Positions 1 to 7,939 of a stretch of 64,000 nucleotides of DNA are shown here, piece by piece (the first letter of the stretch is position 1; every line of letters begins with the position of its first letter). Made by a program: the position numbers and the translations under genes. The stretch is from Neisseria weaveri (GTDB lineage: Bacteria > Pseudomonadota > Gammaproteobacteria > Burkholderiales > Neisseriaceae): the NCBI RefSeq assembly GCF_900638685.1, contig NZ_LR134533.1:496001-560000 (forward strand), read 5' to 3'. The notes below the pieces were generated by a model. It had not been told where the DNA came from. It ran no database searches and was given only the letters and a program-made list of their open reading frames with translations.

Positions 1-762
1 TTTGAAGTTGATGCTGCCGTTGGGGCCGCGGCCTTCCATCGCCTTGCTCAACGACGTGCCTTTGGGTGCATCGATATAGGCAATGGCCTTGAGCTTCTCG
101 GCCAGCACCGTCAGCGCGGCGGCGCAGGTGGCGGTTTTGTCGTAGCTGGGGGCAATCAGGATTTTGGCATCGGCACCGAAACGGTTGAAGCCTTCCGTCA
201 ACAGCTCCATACCGGTGCGCTTGCCGGTAGAGGCTACATACGCGCCGATAATGTCTGCCTCGGATACTTTGGTCGGGTCGGTGTAGGTATAAGTGATTTT
301 GGGAGCGGTGGGCTTGCTTTTATACACAATCTCACCCGTGAGCGTATCGATGGTGTAATGCGTACCTTCAGTTAACGGGCTGCTGCCGTCAACCAAAGCA
401 TAGCCTGCCTGCAAAGCGGGCTTGGCCGTGCGGGCGGTCAGTGTGTCCGGGTCAACCGTCAGCACTTCGTTGCTAACGGTGGTTTTGTGCTTGGCCGGGT
501 CGCACACATTGACCACATAAGCCACGCCGCTGCCGTAGCGCGTCCAGATATGGGCGGCATCAGGCAGGGTAAAACCCGCGCCGGTCAATTCGCCGCCCAA
601 CGCTGTAAAGTCTTTTTTGGTTTGGCACACGGTCAGCTCGTTGACCGCGCCGACGGGGGCGGTGCCGATGATGGCCGTAATCGCACCGTCAACGGTATAA
701 ACGGGTACGGAGCCGCCATCGATTTTGATGGTCTCCGTGCCGTGATGGAAGGCTGCTGCCAT
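1..762 (-). CDS. Phage contractile tail sheath protein (partial, C-terminus off window)
   Basis: The first 254 residues are visible and the 3' end runs off the left edge. The N-terminus (MAAAFHHGTETIKIDG, then VYTVDGAITAIIGTAPVG) is the characteristic start of Mu gpL-like tail sheath proteins, which polymerise around the tail tube and contract on infection. The start is set by AAAGGAG seven bases upstream of ATG. It follows the gp35/gp36/gp37-like genes in the order seen in Mu-like phages (36, 37, then L), so the leftward operon carries head completion and then the tail. Sheath identity rests on recalled family pattern and synteny. Confidence 0.85.
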   Translation of the reverse strand, partial: MAAAFHHGTETIKIDGGSVPVYTVDGAITAIIGTAPVGAVNELTVCQTKKDFTALGGELTGAGFTLPDAAHIWTRYGSGVAYVVNVCDPAKHKTTVSNEVLTVDPDTLTARTAKPALQAGYALVDGSSPLTEGTHYTIDTLTGEIVYKSKPTAPKITYTYTDPTKVSEADIIGAYVASTGKRTGMELLTEGFNRFGADAKILIAPSYDKTATCAAALTVLAEKLKAIAYIDAPKGTSLSKAMEGRGPNGSINFK

Positions 763-766
763 AGGT

Positions 767-1267
767 TTACTCCTTTTTGGGTTTTAAATCGGGTTCGGTA
801 GGGTCGCCGTTTTGTCGGTAACGGGCGGCAACAAACAACGGCTGTTTCTCTTCGCGGCATTGCTGCACTTGGTGGGTTTCGGTTTGCACTAAAAGCTGAT
901 ACTGCCAAGCACCGCCGTCCTCGCTTAAAAACTGCTCGCTAATCAGGTGGCAGGGCAAACAGGCGGGCGGTTGATAGCCCACCACGGCCAAGCGCAGGCG
1001 GTCGAGCAAATCCAATGCGGCACCGTCGTTATGCAGGCCGCGCCCGAATACGGTCAGGTGCAGGGTCATCACACGTTGTTGCGAGATGGCACCCAGCTGC
1101 TCGATGCTGCCGAATTTACTTCCCTGATAGCCCACCAACACCGCGCCTCTTGGGTGGATAAAACGGTAGGTAGCCGGATTGTCGGGAAACAGGCGCACTT
1201 CGGCATCGGGGAGCTGCTCTTGCAGCCATTCTGTAACTGCCTGCAGAATCGGCACGGTAGCGGCCAT
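767..1267 (-). CDS. Mu gp37-like protein (DUF1834 family)
   Basis: A 166-aa protein directly upstream of the tail sheath gene, 4 bases from it. The composition and the central stretch SQQRVMTLHLTVFGRG fit the DUF1834/gp37 family of Mu-like phages, a neck or tail-terminator-type component found between gp36 and the sheath gene. The start codon shares a base with the stop of the upstream gp36-like gene, which indicates translational coupling. The C-terminus is lysine-rich (DLKPKKE). Function is inferred from family and position; there is no catalytic motif. Confidence 0.75.
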   Translation of the reverse strand: MAATVPILQAVTEWLQEQLPDAEVRLFPDNPATYRFIHPRGAVLVGYQGSKFGSIEQLGAISQQRVMTLHLTVFGRGLHNDGAALDLLDRLRLAVVGYQPPACLPCHLISEQFLSEDGGAWQYQLLVQTETHQVQQCREEKQPLFVAARYRQNGDPTEPDLKPKKE

Positions 1268-1716
1268 CAGTAGCCCTCCGTATTCAGCTTCTTACCCGCC
1301 CGCACGCGGTATGCGCCGCGCTCGGGTTGCAGTTGGCCGGCAGGTTCTTCCATATTCCGGATACCGAGATGGATTTTGCCGTCGCGGATGGCCGCCAGCA
1401 TTTTGAGGGCGTTGTCGTAGGCGGCTTGCACTGCCTTCGGGAAGTCCGCCCCGTTGACGCGCCGCTGGTGCAGCCAAAACCGCGCAATATCTGTAGCCAG
1501 CTGGGGCAAGATGCCCGGCACCGGCTCCAACGGCAGTGTGTAGCGGCCGCTGATATGGCCGTCTATCAGTTCGGCCGCATAGACGATGGCACGGTCAACC
1601 ACAGCCCAGTCCGGCTGTTCCGCGCTGCCGTAATGGCTTATTTGGTCATTGCTCAACTGCACCAGCTCGGTCATGCTGACTGCGGCCGCCAAGTCATCGC
1701 GGGTAATGTAGCGCAT
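1267..1716 (-). CDS. Mu gp36-like protein (DUF1320 family)
   Basis: A 149-aa protein starting MRYITRDDLAAAV, the typical opening of DUF1320 (Mu gp36) proteins, helical head-tail connector-type proteins. The internal DRAIVYAAELIDGHISGRYTLPL segment pattern (residues about 41-63) is the most conserved part of the family. It overlaps its neighbours by one base on both sides, so it sits in a tightly coupled late operon. Placement between the capsid block and the sheath gene agrees with a connector or adaptor role in the virion. Confidence 0.82.
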   Translation of the reverse strand: MRYITRDDLAAAVSMTELVQLSNDQISHYGSAEQPDWAVVDRAIVYAAELIDGHISGRYTLPLEPVPGILPQLATDIARFWLHQRRVNGADFPKAVQAAYDNALKMLAAIRDGKIHLGIRNMEEPAGQLQPERGAYRVRAGKKLNTEGY

Positions 1717-2015
1717 TACGCTTCTTTCGCTTTGCGGCCTCGGCCGGATTTGGTGTCGCCTTCCTGCTGAACAGCAGGCGGGTTTTCCTGTTTTTCGGCA
1801 GGCGGCGGTGGCGGGTCTTCCTGCAGCGGCGTGCCGTCAGGTTGGTAACCGGCCGCCGCCAAATCTTCGTCTGAAATTTCGCCGGGGATCACATGGGCGG
1901 CAACATCCTGATACTGCTCCGGTGTCAGTTGCACCACTTCGTTTACCTCCACGCGGAAGTCCTCGCCTGCTTCATCCTGCAAAATCAGCGGGGTTTTTGC
2001 GACATATACTTTCAT
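1716..2015 (-). CDS. Small head-region protein (Mu gp35/HI1506-like)
   Basis: A 99-aa protein. The first 60 residues form a small acidic domain (MKVYVAKTPLILQDEAGEDF start). The tail is a proline run followed by a lysine/arginine-rich end (SGRGRKAKEA). Its position between the decoration protein and the gp36-like gene corresponds to gp35 of Mu-like phages, usually annotated HI1506-related. The function is unknown; a minor capsid role is inferred. It shares its last base with the start of the downstream gp36-like gene. Confidence 0.65.
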   Translation of the reverse strand: MKVYVAKTPLILQDEAGEDFRVEVNEVVQLTPEQYQDVAAHVIPGEISDEDLAAAGYQPDGTPLQEDPPPPPAEKQENPPAVQQEGDTKSGRGRKAKEA

Positions 2016-2017
2016 GA

Positions 2018-2353
2018 TTAACCTTTCAGCAAGATACGGATAACATCACCGGCACCGGATGCCGCCGTTAAAGCCGTACCGGCATTATTTTGAGTGCCGG
2101 TTACGGCACAGCCTTGGGCATCGGCCGATACTTTCGCACCTACGGTTACCGCGCCGCCTGCTTCAACCAGCGCAATGCCGATTACATCGACGGCCAGCAA
2201 ATCGTTCTCGTCGGCATCACGGACTGCAACACCTAAAACAGCCTCATTGGCCTTGGCCTGTTTGCCTGCAAAAGTCACAAAACGGTTTTCCACCACTTTG
2301 CCGGTGGTGCGCATGGTGGTGGTCAATGCCACCTGTTTGGTTTGTTTAGCCAT
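2018..2353 (-). CDS. Capsid cement/decoration protein (DUF2190-like)
   Basis: Start chosen at the internal ATG (MAKQTKQVALTTTM) because GGAGACC lies just upstream; the longer reading frame lacks a ribosome site. The 111-aa product is rich in Ala, Gly and Val and ends in AASGAGDVIRILLKG. It resembles DUF2190 proteins, small beta-rich proteins that decorate the outside of HK97-fold capsids. The gene lies two genes downstream of the major capsid gene, where phages often place the decoration protein. Family call from composition and context only. Confidence 0.68.
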   Translation of the reverse strand: MAKQTKQVALTTTMRTTGKVVENRFVTFAGKQAKANEAVLGVAVRDADENDLLAVDVIGIALVEAGGAVTVGAKVSADAQGCAVTGTQNNAGTALTAASGAGDVIRILLKG

Positions 2354-2621
2354 TTTGGGTCTCCTTTTCTGCCGCGAAGGCGTTTTCTTTAACACGGTAG
2401 GCTTCCAGCTCCCACAGCTTACGCATGGCATCTTGGTGAGCCAATTCGATACCGGCCTGCTCATCAAATACATCGGGATTGATACACGATGCTTGGCCGA
2501 TAACCACAAAACCCGATGGCAGCGTCAGCGAGCAAACAATGGTCGTTGTCTCGCCAATACGGTGGTATTCCGCTACCGCACCTTTTGCTTCAAGGTCTTC
2601 AAATTTCACTTGTAAAGTCAT
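2346..2621 (-). CDS. Phage Gp49/Sf6 gp66-like protein
   Basis: A 91-aa protein starting MTLQVKFEDLEAKG; GGAG eight bases upstream supports this ATG over an upstream TTG. The conserved block LPSGFVVIGQASCINP (residues about 35-50) followed by the DAMRKLWELEAYRVKE helix is the signature of the N4 gp49/Sf6 gene 66 family. The family is widespread in phages but has no assigned function. It overlaps the decoration-protein start by 8 bases. An inverted DUS pair lies between it and the capsid gene. Confidence 0.72.
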   Translation of the reverse strand: MTLQVKFEDLEAKGAVAEYHRIGETTTIVCSLTLPSGFVVIGQASCINPDVFDEQAGIELAHQDAMRKLWELEAYRVKENAFAAEKETQNG

Positions 2622-2633
2622 TGTTCTCTCCAA

Positions 2634-2697
2634 AGGCCGTCTGAAACTACTCGCCGCTGCATGGCAGACCGGTGTACTCCTTCATTTCAGACGGCCT
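2634..2697. repeat. Inverted DUS pair inside the late operon
   Basis: AGGCCGTCTGAAA at 2634-2646 is repeated in inverted orientation at 2685-2697 with a 38-base loop. It separates the major capsid gene from the genes downstream. It could act as a partial transcription terminator that lowers expression after capsid, and it also supplies two uptake sequences. Confidence 0.7.
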
Positions 2698-2704
2698 CAT
2701 ATAG

Positions 2705-3643
2705 TTAAGCAATCGGTTTTTGGAACAAATAACCGCACGCACCGCCGACTACCGCAGCTTTGCGGATATCGGTATAGCGCACATACTCGACCTTGCCGCC
2801 CACACCGTCGAAGCGGTCGACAATCGGCATACCGCGGCGGCGGAAGGTGTAGGCAAACGCCGTTTCGCCCTCGTCGTTACCTTCGCCCACAATGGTCGGG
2901 CGCACAATCAAACTGGCAAAATTGCCCCATACATCTTGTGTTGCCTTTTTACCGTCTGCCGAATACACCGCTTCGCCGACAATGATGTCTTCCACATCCA
3001 GCAGGTTTTTCAGCATCTCGATATTGAGCAAAGTTTTGTCGTGGCCGCTGCCCAAACTGTCGCGCAGACTTTTGTTCATACGCAGCTTGCTCAACACGGC
3101 CGGGCCTACCACCAACACGTTCGGGCGGATACCGCAGGCGGCACGCACGGTTTCTTTTGCTTCTTCCAACGCTTTCTGTACGTCTGAAGAAGCATGGCTC
3201 CACTGTTTTTCAGCCGTGGACGATAAGTCGACGGTATGGCCGGATTGATATGCAGATTTATCCTGAATCAAGCGGGCGATTTCCAATTCCTGCTTCAGCT
3301 GGATACCTGCGGTAACACGACGGGTAGCCTTGGCTTTTTCATCGTGGCGGCTTTCGTGCTGTTCGCGGTAATCCACACCGGCGGCCAAATCATGTTCTTC
3401 CAGCACCACCGGCATGGTTTTAGCTTGATCCAGCGTAATCACATTGCTGTCCGCACCTACCGCACGTTCGGTTTCATACTCAATAAACGAGCCTTTACCG
3501 TACACCGGCACTTTGATACCTTCCTTCTCGGCGTACACCATCGGTGCGATTTTTTCGCCGACAAAGCCCGCTTGTCGGTAACCGACCGCCAAATGGGTCA
3601 GCACCTCGTCTTTTTCGCGCAGGGTGGCTAAATGTTTGCTCAT
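2705..3643 (-). CDS. Major capsid protein
   Basis: A 312-aa protein starting MSKHLATLREKDEVL; the ATG at 3643 follows a purine-rich AAGGAAAAA site. It lies directly downstream of the protease/scaffold gene, as gpT follows gpI in Mu. Features of HK97-fold capsid proteins are present: a charged N-terminal arm, a long helix around residues 100-125 (HDEKAKATRRVTAGIQLKQE), a GIRPNVLVVGPAVLSKL segment and a C-terminal beta region ending GGACGYLFQKPIA. It probably forms the icosahedral head. The reading frame extends upstream but without ribosome-site support. Confidence 0.85.
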   Translation of the reverse strand: MSKHLATLREKDEVLTHLAVGYRQAGFVGEKIAPMVYAEKEGIKVPVYGKGSFIEYETERAVGADSNVITLDQAKTMPVVLEEHDLAAGVDYREQHESRHDEKAKATRRVTAGIQLKQELEIARLIQDKSAYQSGHTVDLSSTAEKQWSHASSDVQKALEEAKETVRAACGIRPNVLVVGPAVLSKLRMNKSLRDSLGSGHDKTLLNIEMLKNLLDVEDIIVGEAVYSADGKKATQDVWGNFASLIVRPTIVGEGNDEGETAFAYTFRRRGMPIVDRFDGVGGKVEYVRYTDIRKAAVVGGACGYLFQKPIA

Positions 3644-3665
3644 GTTTTTTCCTTTTCGATACGGA

Positions 3666-4778
3666 TTAATCTTGCGCCGTGCGGCTTGCCGCTTCGGCAT
3701 AGGTGCAGCCGTGCGCCTTTTGGTAAGCCAGCGCACGTTCGTGGTGGCTCATGCCTTCGGCAAATTCAACAGGCTGGCCTTTGGCCATTTCACCTGTAGG
3801 CAGCTGCTTGGGCAGCACCGCGCTTAAAAACGCGCGCAAAGCTTCGCTGAGCGGCTTTTTATTGCCGCCTTCGCCGAAATCGACGCTGGTATGCTCCGGG
3901 TATTCGGCAAAGTCCAGCACTTGGACAACCAAGTCTTTGTCGGCAGGTTTCAGACGGCCGTCTTTAACCAAGCCTTCGGCAAATTCGGTGTTTTGTTGGT
4001 GCGCACCATCGCGCAGGGCCTTGTCCTGCTCGTCTTGCAGCTTTTTCAATTCCGCCTTGGCTTGAGCGGCGTCAGCCTCGGCTTTTTCACGGGCTGCCTT
4101 TTCGGCCGCCAGTTGTTCTTCGGTCGCCATATCGGTCTCCTTAATCGATTCATGGGTTTCGGGGTTGGGTTGGGGTTGAGGGTCGGCAAATGCCGGCGAT
4201 AATGATTCGGGCGGATTGCCCCATGCAGAGGTTTCTTCGATGTCGTGGATTTCCCAATCGGAAACGACCTTGTCGGCGGTGGCGATATCGTACTGCTCGA
4301 TCAGCCAGTCGCGCAGGCGGCGGAAAATCGATGCCGCGCGGCGGTGGGCAACCTCCGAAAACTCGACATACACATCGTCTTCGGCAAAGTTGATGGCGGA
4401 TAAGCCTTTTACCGCAGGCGGCTGTGCGCCGAGAAAACCGACATGGCGCAGATACCAAGAGCCGGGCTTCGGGTTGCTCGGGCTGCCGGGCGGATAAAAG
4501 CTGGCCGATACTTTTTTGTAGCGGCCTGCCTTTACCAAACCGGCAAAAGCGTCGTCCACTTGGGCAAAATCCGCAGACAGCACGCCGTCTGAAACGGTTA
4601 AGCCGCCCACCCATCCGTAGGCGGGGTCGTCGGTTTTAGGGTGACCGACCACTACCGGTGCTTCGTGCAGCTTCGGGTCGTAACACGCCGCCGCCTCGGC
4701 AAGGTCGGCAGCCGTAATGGTGACCTTGTTGCCGTTGTTGTCGGTGTGCGTGCCTGCCCTAAAAATCTCGTAAGCCAT
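3666..4778 (-). CDS. Phage protease/scaffold protein (Mu gpI-like)
   Basis: A 370-aa protein starting MAYEIFRAGTHTDNNG. The N-terminal half (residues 1-150) contains HEAPVVVGHPKTDDPAYGWV and KKVSASFYPP, the pattern of Mu gpI/S49-like prohead proteases. The C-terminal half has a long charged coiled coil (AEEQLAAEKAAREKAEADAAQAK pattern, residues about 215-265) typical of scaffolding domains. An internal start near this coiled coil could give a scaffold-only product as in Mu Z. It is the first gene of the leftward late operon; its ribosome site lies in the 3' arm of a hairpin. Confidence 0.85.
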   Translation of the reverse strand: MAYEIFRAGTHTDNNGNKVTITAADLAEAAACYDPKLHEAPVVVGHPKTDDPAYGWVGGLTVSDGVLSADFAQVDDAFAGLVKAGRYKKVSASFYPPGSPSNPKPGSWYLRHVGFLGAQPPAVKGLSAINFAEDDVYVEFSEVAHRRAASIFRRLRDWLIEQYDIATADKVVSDWEIHDIEETSAWGNPPESLSPAFADPQPQPNPETHESIKETDMATEEQLAAEKAAREKAEADAAQAKAELKKLQDEQDKALRDGAHQQNTEFAEGLVKDGRLKPADKDLVVQVLDFAEYPEHTSVDFGEGGNKKPLSEALRAFLSAVLPKQLPTGEMAKGQPVEFAEGMSHHERALAYQKAHGCTYAEAASRTAQD

Positions 4779-4783
4779 AAAAA

Positions 4784-4811
4784 AATCCCTGCATTTGCTG
4801 TTGCAGGGATT
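4784..4811 (-). promoter_or_regulatory. Leader hairpin over the ribosome site of the protease gene
   Basis: Perfect 10-bp inverted repeat (AATCCCTGCA / TGCAGGGATT) with an 8-base loop. On the coding strand the 3' arm contains the GGGA Shine-Dalgarno and is followed by seven T and then ATG. The same arrangement stands in front of the endolysin gene at 15821-15855. It could be a translation-control hairpin, a 5' stabilising hairpin or a weak attenuator. Confidence 0.65.
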
Positions 4812-4835
4812 GTCGCTTGAGGCCGATTTCAAATC

Positions 4836-4853
4836 TTTTAAACGGGTTTAAAA
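4836..4853 (-). promoter_or_regulatory. Probable late-activator site (PI-like promoter)
   Basis: TTTTAAACGGGTTTAAAA is an 18-base dyad with 8-bp arms around GG. Read on the minus strand, TTTAAACCCGTTTAAAAG is identical over 18 bases to the site at 15781-15798 upstream of the endolysin gene, in the same orientation relative to its operon. Mu middle and late promoters carry Mor/C dyads in the -35 region, so this is likely the binding site of the Mor/C-type protein encoded at 5009-5356. Confidence 0.6.
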
Positions 4854-4954
4854 ATCACGATTCCAAAGGCCGTCTGAAAATACCGCCAAAAACGCGTTTT
4901 AAGCGCATTTTACCTTTCAGACAGGCAAACCCCCGACCGCATGCCGAAACGGCG

Positions 4955-4985
4955 TAAAAAAGCGGTCAAAACCGATTTGACCGCT
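4955..4985 (-). terminator. Intrinsic terminator of the prophage early operon
   Basis: AGCGGTCAAA (4961-4970) pairs perfectly with TTTGACCGCT (4976-4985) around a 5-base loop. On the minus strand the stem is followed by a run of T (complement of 4956-4961). It lies just downstream of the mor stop codon and separates early from late transcription. Confidence 0.85.
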
Positions 4986-5008
4986 ATATTTAATTAGACA
5001 GCAGATTA

Positions 5009-5356
5009 TCAACCGCAGCCGCTGAATAAATCCGCTTGGTTTTCTTTGATTTTGGCTTGCCGCACGCGCTCGACGATGCGGTAAATCCATTGCTCCGAAA
5101 ACCCGTATTCTTTCGCCAGCTCCCGTTGGTTGGTACCGTCGAATTTTTCAAAAATCTCCAGATCACGTTCGTCTATGCCCCACAAGATACCTTGCGGGAT
5201 ATAAATGTTTTGTCCGCCCCATTCGCGGGCCATGCGCTTGGCCACACTGTCGCCCACCGCTTTGGCCGCCGCTTTATCCACTCCGCGCTGCAATACTTCC
5301 TCGCTCACTTTTGCCGCCAAGTCCGACAGCAATTCCGGTATTCGTGCATCAGCCAT
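5009..5356 (-). CDS. mor: Mor/C-type transcription activator
   Basis: A 115-aa protein. The stretch GGQNIYIPQGILW (residues about 47-59) matches the GG-YIP-G linker of the Mor/C activator family. The C-terminal half contains a helix-turn-helix (NQRELAKEYGFSEQWIYRIV, about 77-96). Family members bind as dimers to dyads overlapping the -35 region and recruit RNA polymerase to middle and late promoters. It is the last gene of the early operon, coupled to gemA by a one-base stop/start overlap. The end is rich in Cys/Gly (FSGCG). Only one activator is visible, so it may serve both Mor and C roles. Confidence 0.88.
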   Translation of the reverse strand: MADARIPELLSDLAAKVSEEVLQRGVDKAAAKAVGDSVAKRMAREWGGQNIYIPQGILWGIDERDLEIFEKFDGTNQRELAKEYGFSEQWIYRIVERVRQAKIKENQADLFSGCG

Positions 5357-5826
5357 TATTTACCTCCGTTTTCAACCCGTTTTTTCCATTCCTTCAGATG
5401 CTCAATCACTTTTGACGCATCATCCACACCCAACCAATTCTGATAATCCACCCCCGTCATACGTTTTACAAACTTGGCCAACGCCAGCTCAGAAGGATTA
5501 CGCACTGCGCCGAGCTTGTGCAGCTCAAGCCACAATGCCCTGATTTTTTTAATCTGCGCATCCACCGCCACATGTGCATCATGTACCGGTATATCCGGCT
5601 TAGCCTGTTTGGCTTGCGCTTTGGTCGTTACTACAAAACCTTGCGCCTTCAATTGCCGCAGCACCCACTCCAATTCATCGACCGACAAAGCCTTGCTGCT
5701 GGTCTTGCCGCGCGAGGCATTGGCCAACAAAGTGCGGTATGCCGCGTCATCCATCATCAGTTGGCCTTTGGCCACATGGATAAGCTTAATCAGCCGTGCC
5801 TTCTTCTGTGCTTTGGTTTCTTTCAT
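5356..5826 (-). CDS. gemA: GemA-like regulatory protein (DUF1018)
   Basis: A 156-aa protein; the ATG at 5826 (MKETKAQKKARLIKL) has a GGAAAG site upstream, and the longer frame upstream runs through a DUS hairpin and is unlikely. The pattern HVAKGQLMMDDAAYRTLL and the C-terminal MTGVDYQNWLGVDDASKVIEHLK are diagnostic of GemA (Mu gp16). GemA alters host DNA gyrase-related functions and gene expression in Mu-infected cells. It lies directly before mor, exactly as in Mu. Confidence 0.88.
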   Translation of the reverse strand: MKETKAQKKARLIKLIHVAKGQLMMDDAAYRTLLANASRGKTSSKALSVDELEWVLRQLKAQGFVVTTKAQAKQAKPDIPVHDAHVAVDAQIKKIRALWLELHKLGAVRNPSELALAKFVKRMTGVDYQNWLGVDDASKVIEHLKEWKKRVENGGK

Positions 5827-5854
5827 TTTGTTTTCTTTCCGTAACCGTTTACAG

Positions 5855-5881
5855 AGGCCGTCTGTAAAATTCAGACGGCCT
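5855..5881. repeat. Inverted DUS hairpin between HU and gemA genes
   Basis: AGGCCGTCTG (5855-5864) and CAGACGGCCT (5872-5881) flank a 7-base loop. The DUS on the left is broken at its end (CTGTA instead of CTGAA). There is no strong T run on the minus strand, so any terminator effect would be partial. Confidence 0.65.
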
Positions 5882-5899
5882 GAATAAAAGGCTTCGGCC

Positions 5900-6172
5900 T
5901 TAGTTGACCGCATCCTTCAGTGCTTTCCCCGGTTTGAATTTAGGGGTCTTGTGTGCTGTGATGGTCAGCGGCTCACCGGTTTTTGGGTTGCGGCCTTGGC
6001 GTTCCGGCTTGTCGGCAACGGTAAATGTACCGAAGCCCGGCAGCGTTACATCTTCGCCTTTGGCCAGCGCGGTTTCGATAATCTCCAGCACGCCGTCCAA
6101 TGCCATCTGCGCCTTGCTCTTCGGCCAAACCCACTTCTCGGCCAATTGTGCTACTAACTCGGATTTATTCAT
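5900..6172 (-). CDS. HU family DNA-binding protein
   Basis: A 90-aa histone-like protein. It has the full HU fold: the N-terminal helices MNKSELVAQLAEK, the GFGTF turn (about 47-51) and the DNA-binding arm RQGRNPKTGEPLTI (about 59-72). AGGAGTG precedes the ATG. HU/IHF-type proteins help assemble the Mu transpososome; phage copies are common in Neisseria Mu-like prophages. It differs from a chromosomal hupB by its VWPKSKAQMALDG segment. It lies within the early operon, between a 56-aa gene and gemA. Confidence 0.95.
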   Translation of the reverse strand: MNKSELVAQLAEKWVWPKSKAQMALDGVLEIIETALAKGEDVTLPGFGTFTVADKPERQGRNPKTGEPLTITAHKTPKFKPGKALKDAVN

Positions 6173-6233
6173 GTTTCACTCCTGTTGGTTGGTTTGCGGC
6201 AAACCGTGCCGCGCGGGTTGGTAAACTGTGTTT

Positions 6234-6404
6234 TTATAAATCCTTACGATGCAAAATTTCACTGATATATTTCCATTGTTTGGGGCTGATACGTTGATTC
6301 AACAAAGAACAACGGTATCCGCTGTCGGCACGCAACTCAATGTCAATAGTGGCAGATTTCTCAGTAGATAATTCTGCTTTGTCATCGCTGTTTTTTATAT
6401 CCAT
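6234..6404 (-). CDS. Small early protein, 56 aa, unknown function
   Basis: A short reading frame not overlapped by any other gene, starting MDIKNSDDKAELSTEKS and ending KYISEILHRKDL. It begins 3 bases after the stop of the DUF3164 gene, with AAGGTG upstream, which supports translation from the same message. The charged N-terminus is followed by a compact segment (GYRCSLLNQRISPKQW). It fills a gap that would otherwise be 230 bases of non-coding DNA inside a tightly packed operon. No family recognised. Confidence 0.65.
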   Translation of the reverse strand: MDIKNSDDKAELSTEKSATIDIELRADSGYRCSLLNQRISPKQWKYISEILHRKDL

Positions 6405-6406
6405 AT

Positions 6407-7015
6407 TCACACCTTCGCAATATCCAAGTTAACCAACTGATAATCGCCTGCATCATCGCGGCGGTACACCCGTACAAACGGCTTGCTGATATGCACTTTC
6501 AGGCTGTCCGAGAGTGCGTCCATTGCACGTTTCCACTTGTCGTCGCTGATTTGCAGGCGGCGCAGGCCGAGTACGCGGGTGGTGGAGATGTTGCCCTGAC
6601 TGTCGACTTGGAATGCCGCATTAATCAGCGTTTTCAATTCGGTGCGGCTGCCTTCCGTCCACTCGTTGATGCACTCGTCAATCAGGGCTTTGGCCGCAAT
6701 CAAGCCTTCATCGAATACCAGCGTATCCTGCATCGCCAGTTGCACGCGGTATGAGCCGTCGAAGCTGTGCAGGCTGATGTTGCCTTTCTTGCCTCCCACT
6801 TTTACATCGTAGCGGTCAGCACTCAACTGTACGAATGCGGCAATATCGTCCATTGCTTCGCGTTTGAAATCCGAGATGTGCTGTTGCACTTCGGCTGCCT
6901 TGCCTGCCAACTCCATCACCAGCTCGTCCCGGAGCAGGTCGATTTCGCGGATATTGGCCACCGGCACCAAATTGCCTTTGGCATCTTCGCGGTATTGGGA
7001 TTTATCAATGTTCAT
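6407..7015 (-). CDS. DUF3164 family early phage protein
   Basis: A 202-aa protein beginning MNIDKSQYREDAKGNLVP, the typical start of DUF3164 (the sulfate-transport-like annotation seen in Mu-like phages is misleading). It is conserved in the early operon of transposable phages between the transposition genes and gemA. The middle contains KGNISLHSFDGSYRVQLAM. The end contains ALSDSLKVHISKPFVRVYRR. The role is unknown, probably linked to replication or to host takeover. It overlaps the preceding gene by 11 bases. Confidence 0.82.
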   Translation of the reverse strand: MNIDKSQYREDAKGNLVPVANIREIDLLRDELVMELAGKAAEVQQHISDFKREAMDDIAAFVQLSADRYDVKVGGKKGNISLHSFDGSYRVQLAMQDTLVFDEGLIAAKALIDECINEWTEGSRTELKTLINAAFQVDSQGNISTTRVLGLRRLQISDDKWKRAMDALSDSLKVHISKPFVRVYRRDDAGDYQLVNLDIAKV

Positions 7016-7460
7016 TTTGCTTGCCTTTCTGCCTTGCGGCGTAAATCTGTTTACATTCTTCCACCGTGCGGTGGCGGGGGCCGTGTATCCAATCCCGGTT
7101 CATTACCGGAGCATCTTTCAGACGGCCTTTCATTTCTTCCAGCATGGCTTTGCCGTATTCCGTCGGTTTGTGCTTCTTCTCTATTCTCGGCACCATCTTT
7201 ACTTCAGGCTCGGGCAGGTGCCGCTTTAAATCCGCAGGATTCGGCCATTCCGTCGATGTAGCCGCAATGCTTTGAAACGCCTCCCTGATGCGGGGAGTAT
7301 CGCGTTGCGGCTGCCATTCCTCCTTGAGCAGCAGGCCGTACCATATTTGAGCTACTGCCTTCAAATCGGACGCGGCCGGACGTCCTTTCAAATTCAAGGC
7401 CGAGAGCAGCGCAAAGCCGGCGCCGATTTCCTTTTTCAGCCAATCAACCTCCTTCTCCAT
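7005..7460 (-). CDS. Early phage protein, unknown function
   Basis: A 151-aa protein, mostly helical, with conserved-looking segments SDLKAVAQIWYGLLL (about 31-45) and STEWPNPADLKRHLP (about 69-83). The C-terminal third is rich in Lys, Arg and His (PRIEKKHKPTEYGKAM). It overlaps the preceding gene by 17 bases and the DUF3164 gene by 11, so all three are likely co-translated. The shape loosely recalls phage helicase-loader-like proteins, but nothing diagnostic is present. Confidence 0.6.
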   Translation of the reverse strand: MEKEVDWLKKEIGAGFALLSALNLKGRPAASDLKAVAQIWYGLLLKEEWQPQRDTPRIREAFQSIAATSTEWPNPADLKRHLPEPEVKMVPRIEKKHKPTEYGKAMLEEMKGRLKDAPVMNRDWIHGPRHRTVEECKQIYAARQKGKQNEH

Positions 7461-7938
7461 TTGCCCACTCCATCAAATCGCCCACGCCTTGTCTGAGCTT
7501 GCTTTCGGGCGCGGGGCGTTCCCCGCTTAACGGCACCGCCACCGCCATACCCGCCGTTTTATCAGGTGTCCAAAACGTGATGTTTTCCAATAAAAACCCG
7601 TGGCTGGTCAGCGGGGTTTGCAACTTGCCCATATCGCGGGCTTCGAGGCAGCGGCCAAATGCCCAAATCCAAGCCTCGCGGGGCGCGGGGTAGGCTTTCC
7701 TGTTGCGGCTGATTTCGCCTGCCCGAATCATCGGAGCAATCTCACCCACCAGTTTGGCCACACGGGCGAAGGTCAAATCTTTTTCAGACGGCCTGAACAA
7801 AGTCAGGTACTTCAGGCAGCTTTTCACCAGCTCGTCTGATATGCCGGTAAGCTCCACTAAAGCATTGCGGGCTTCATCATGGGCAACCAGCACATCAAGG
7901 CTCATACTTGCCCCGCAGCTGGGGCATTTCACTTTCAT
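7444..7938 (-). CDS. Zinc-ribbon early phage protein, unknown function
   Basis: A 164-aa protein whose first residues MKVKCPSCGASMSL carry a CPSCG knuckle. No second Cys pair follows nearby, so a full zinc ribbon is doubtful unless it dimerises. The central part (residues 40-100) is helical and the end is acidic (LMEWANGEGG). A DUS overlaps the codons just before the start, and another lies inside the gene (7786-7796). It belongs to the early operon; the function is unknown. The next gene downstream overlaps by 17 bases. Confidence 0.6.
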   Translation of the reverse strand: MKVKCPSCGASMSLDVLVAHDEARNALVELTGISDELVKSCLKYLTLFRPSEKDLTFARVAKLVGEIAPMIRAGEISRNRKAYPAPREAWIWAFGRCLEARDMGKLQTPLTSHGFLLENITFWTPDKTAGMAVAVPLSGERPAPESKLRQGVGDLMEWANGEGG

Positions 7939-7939
7939 T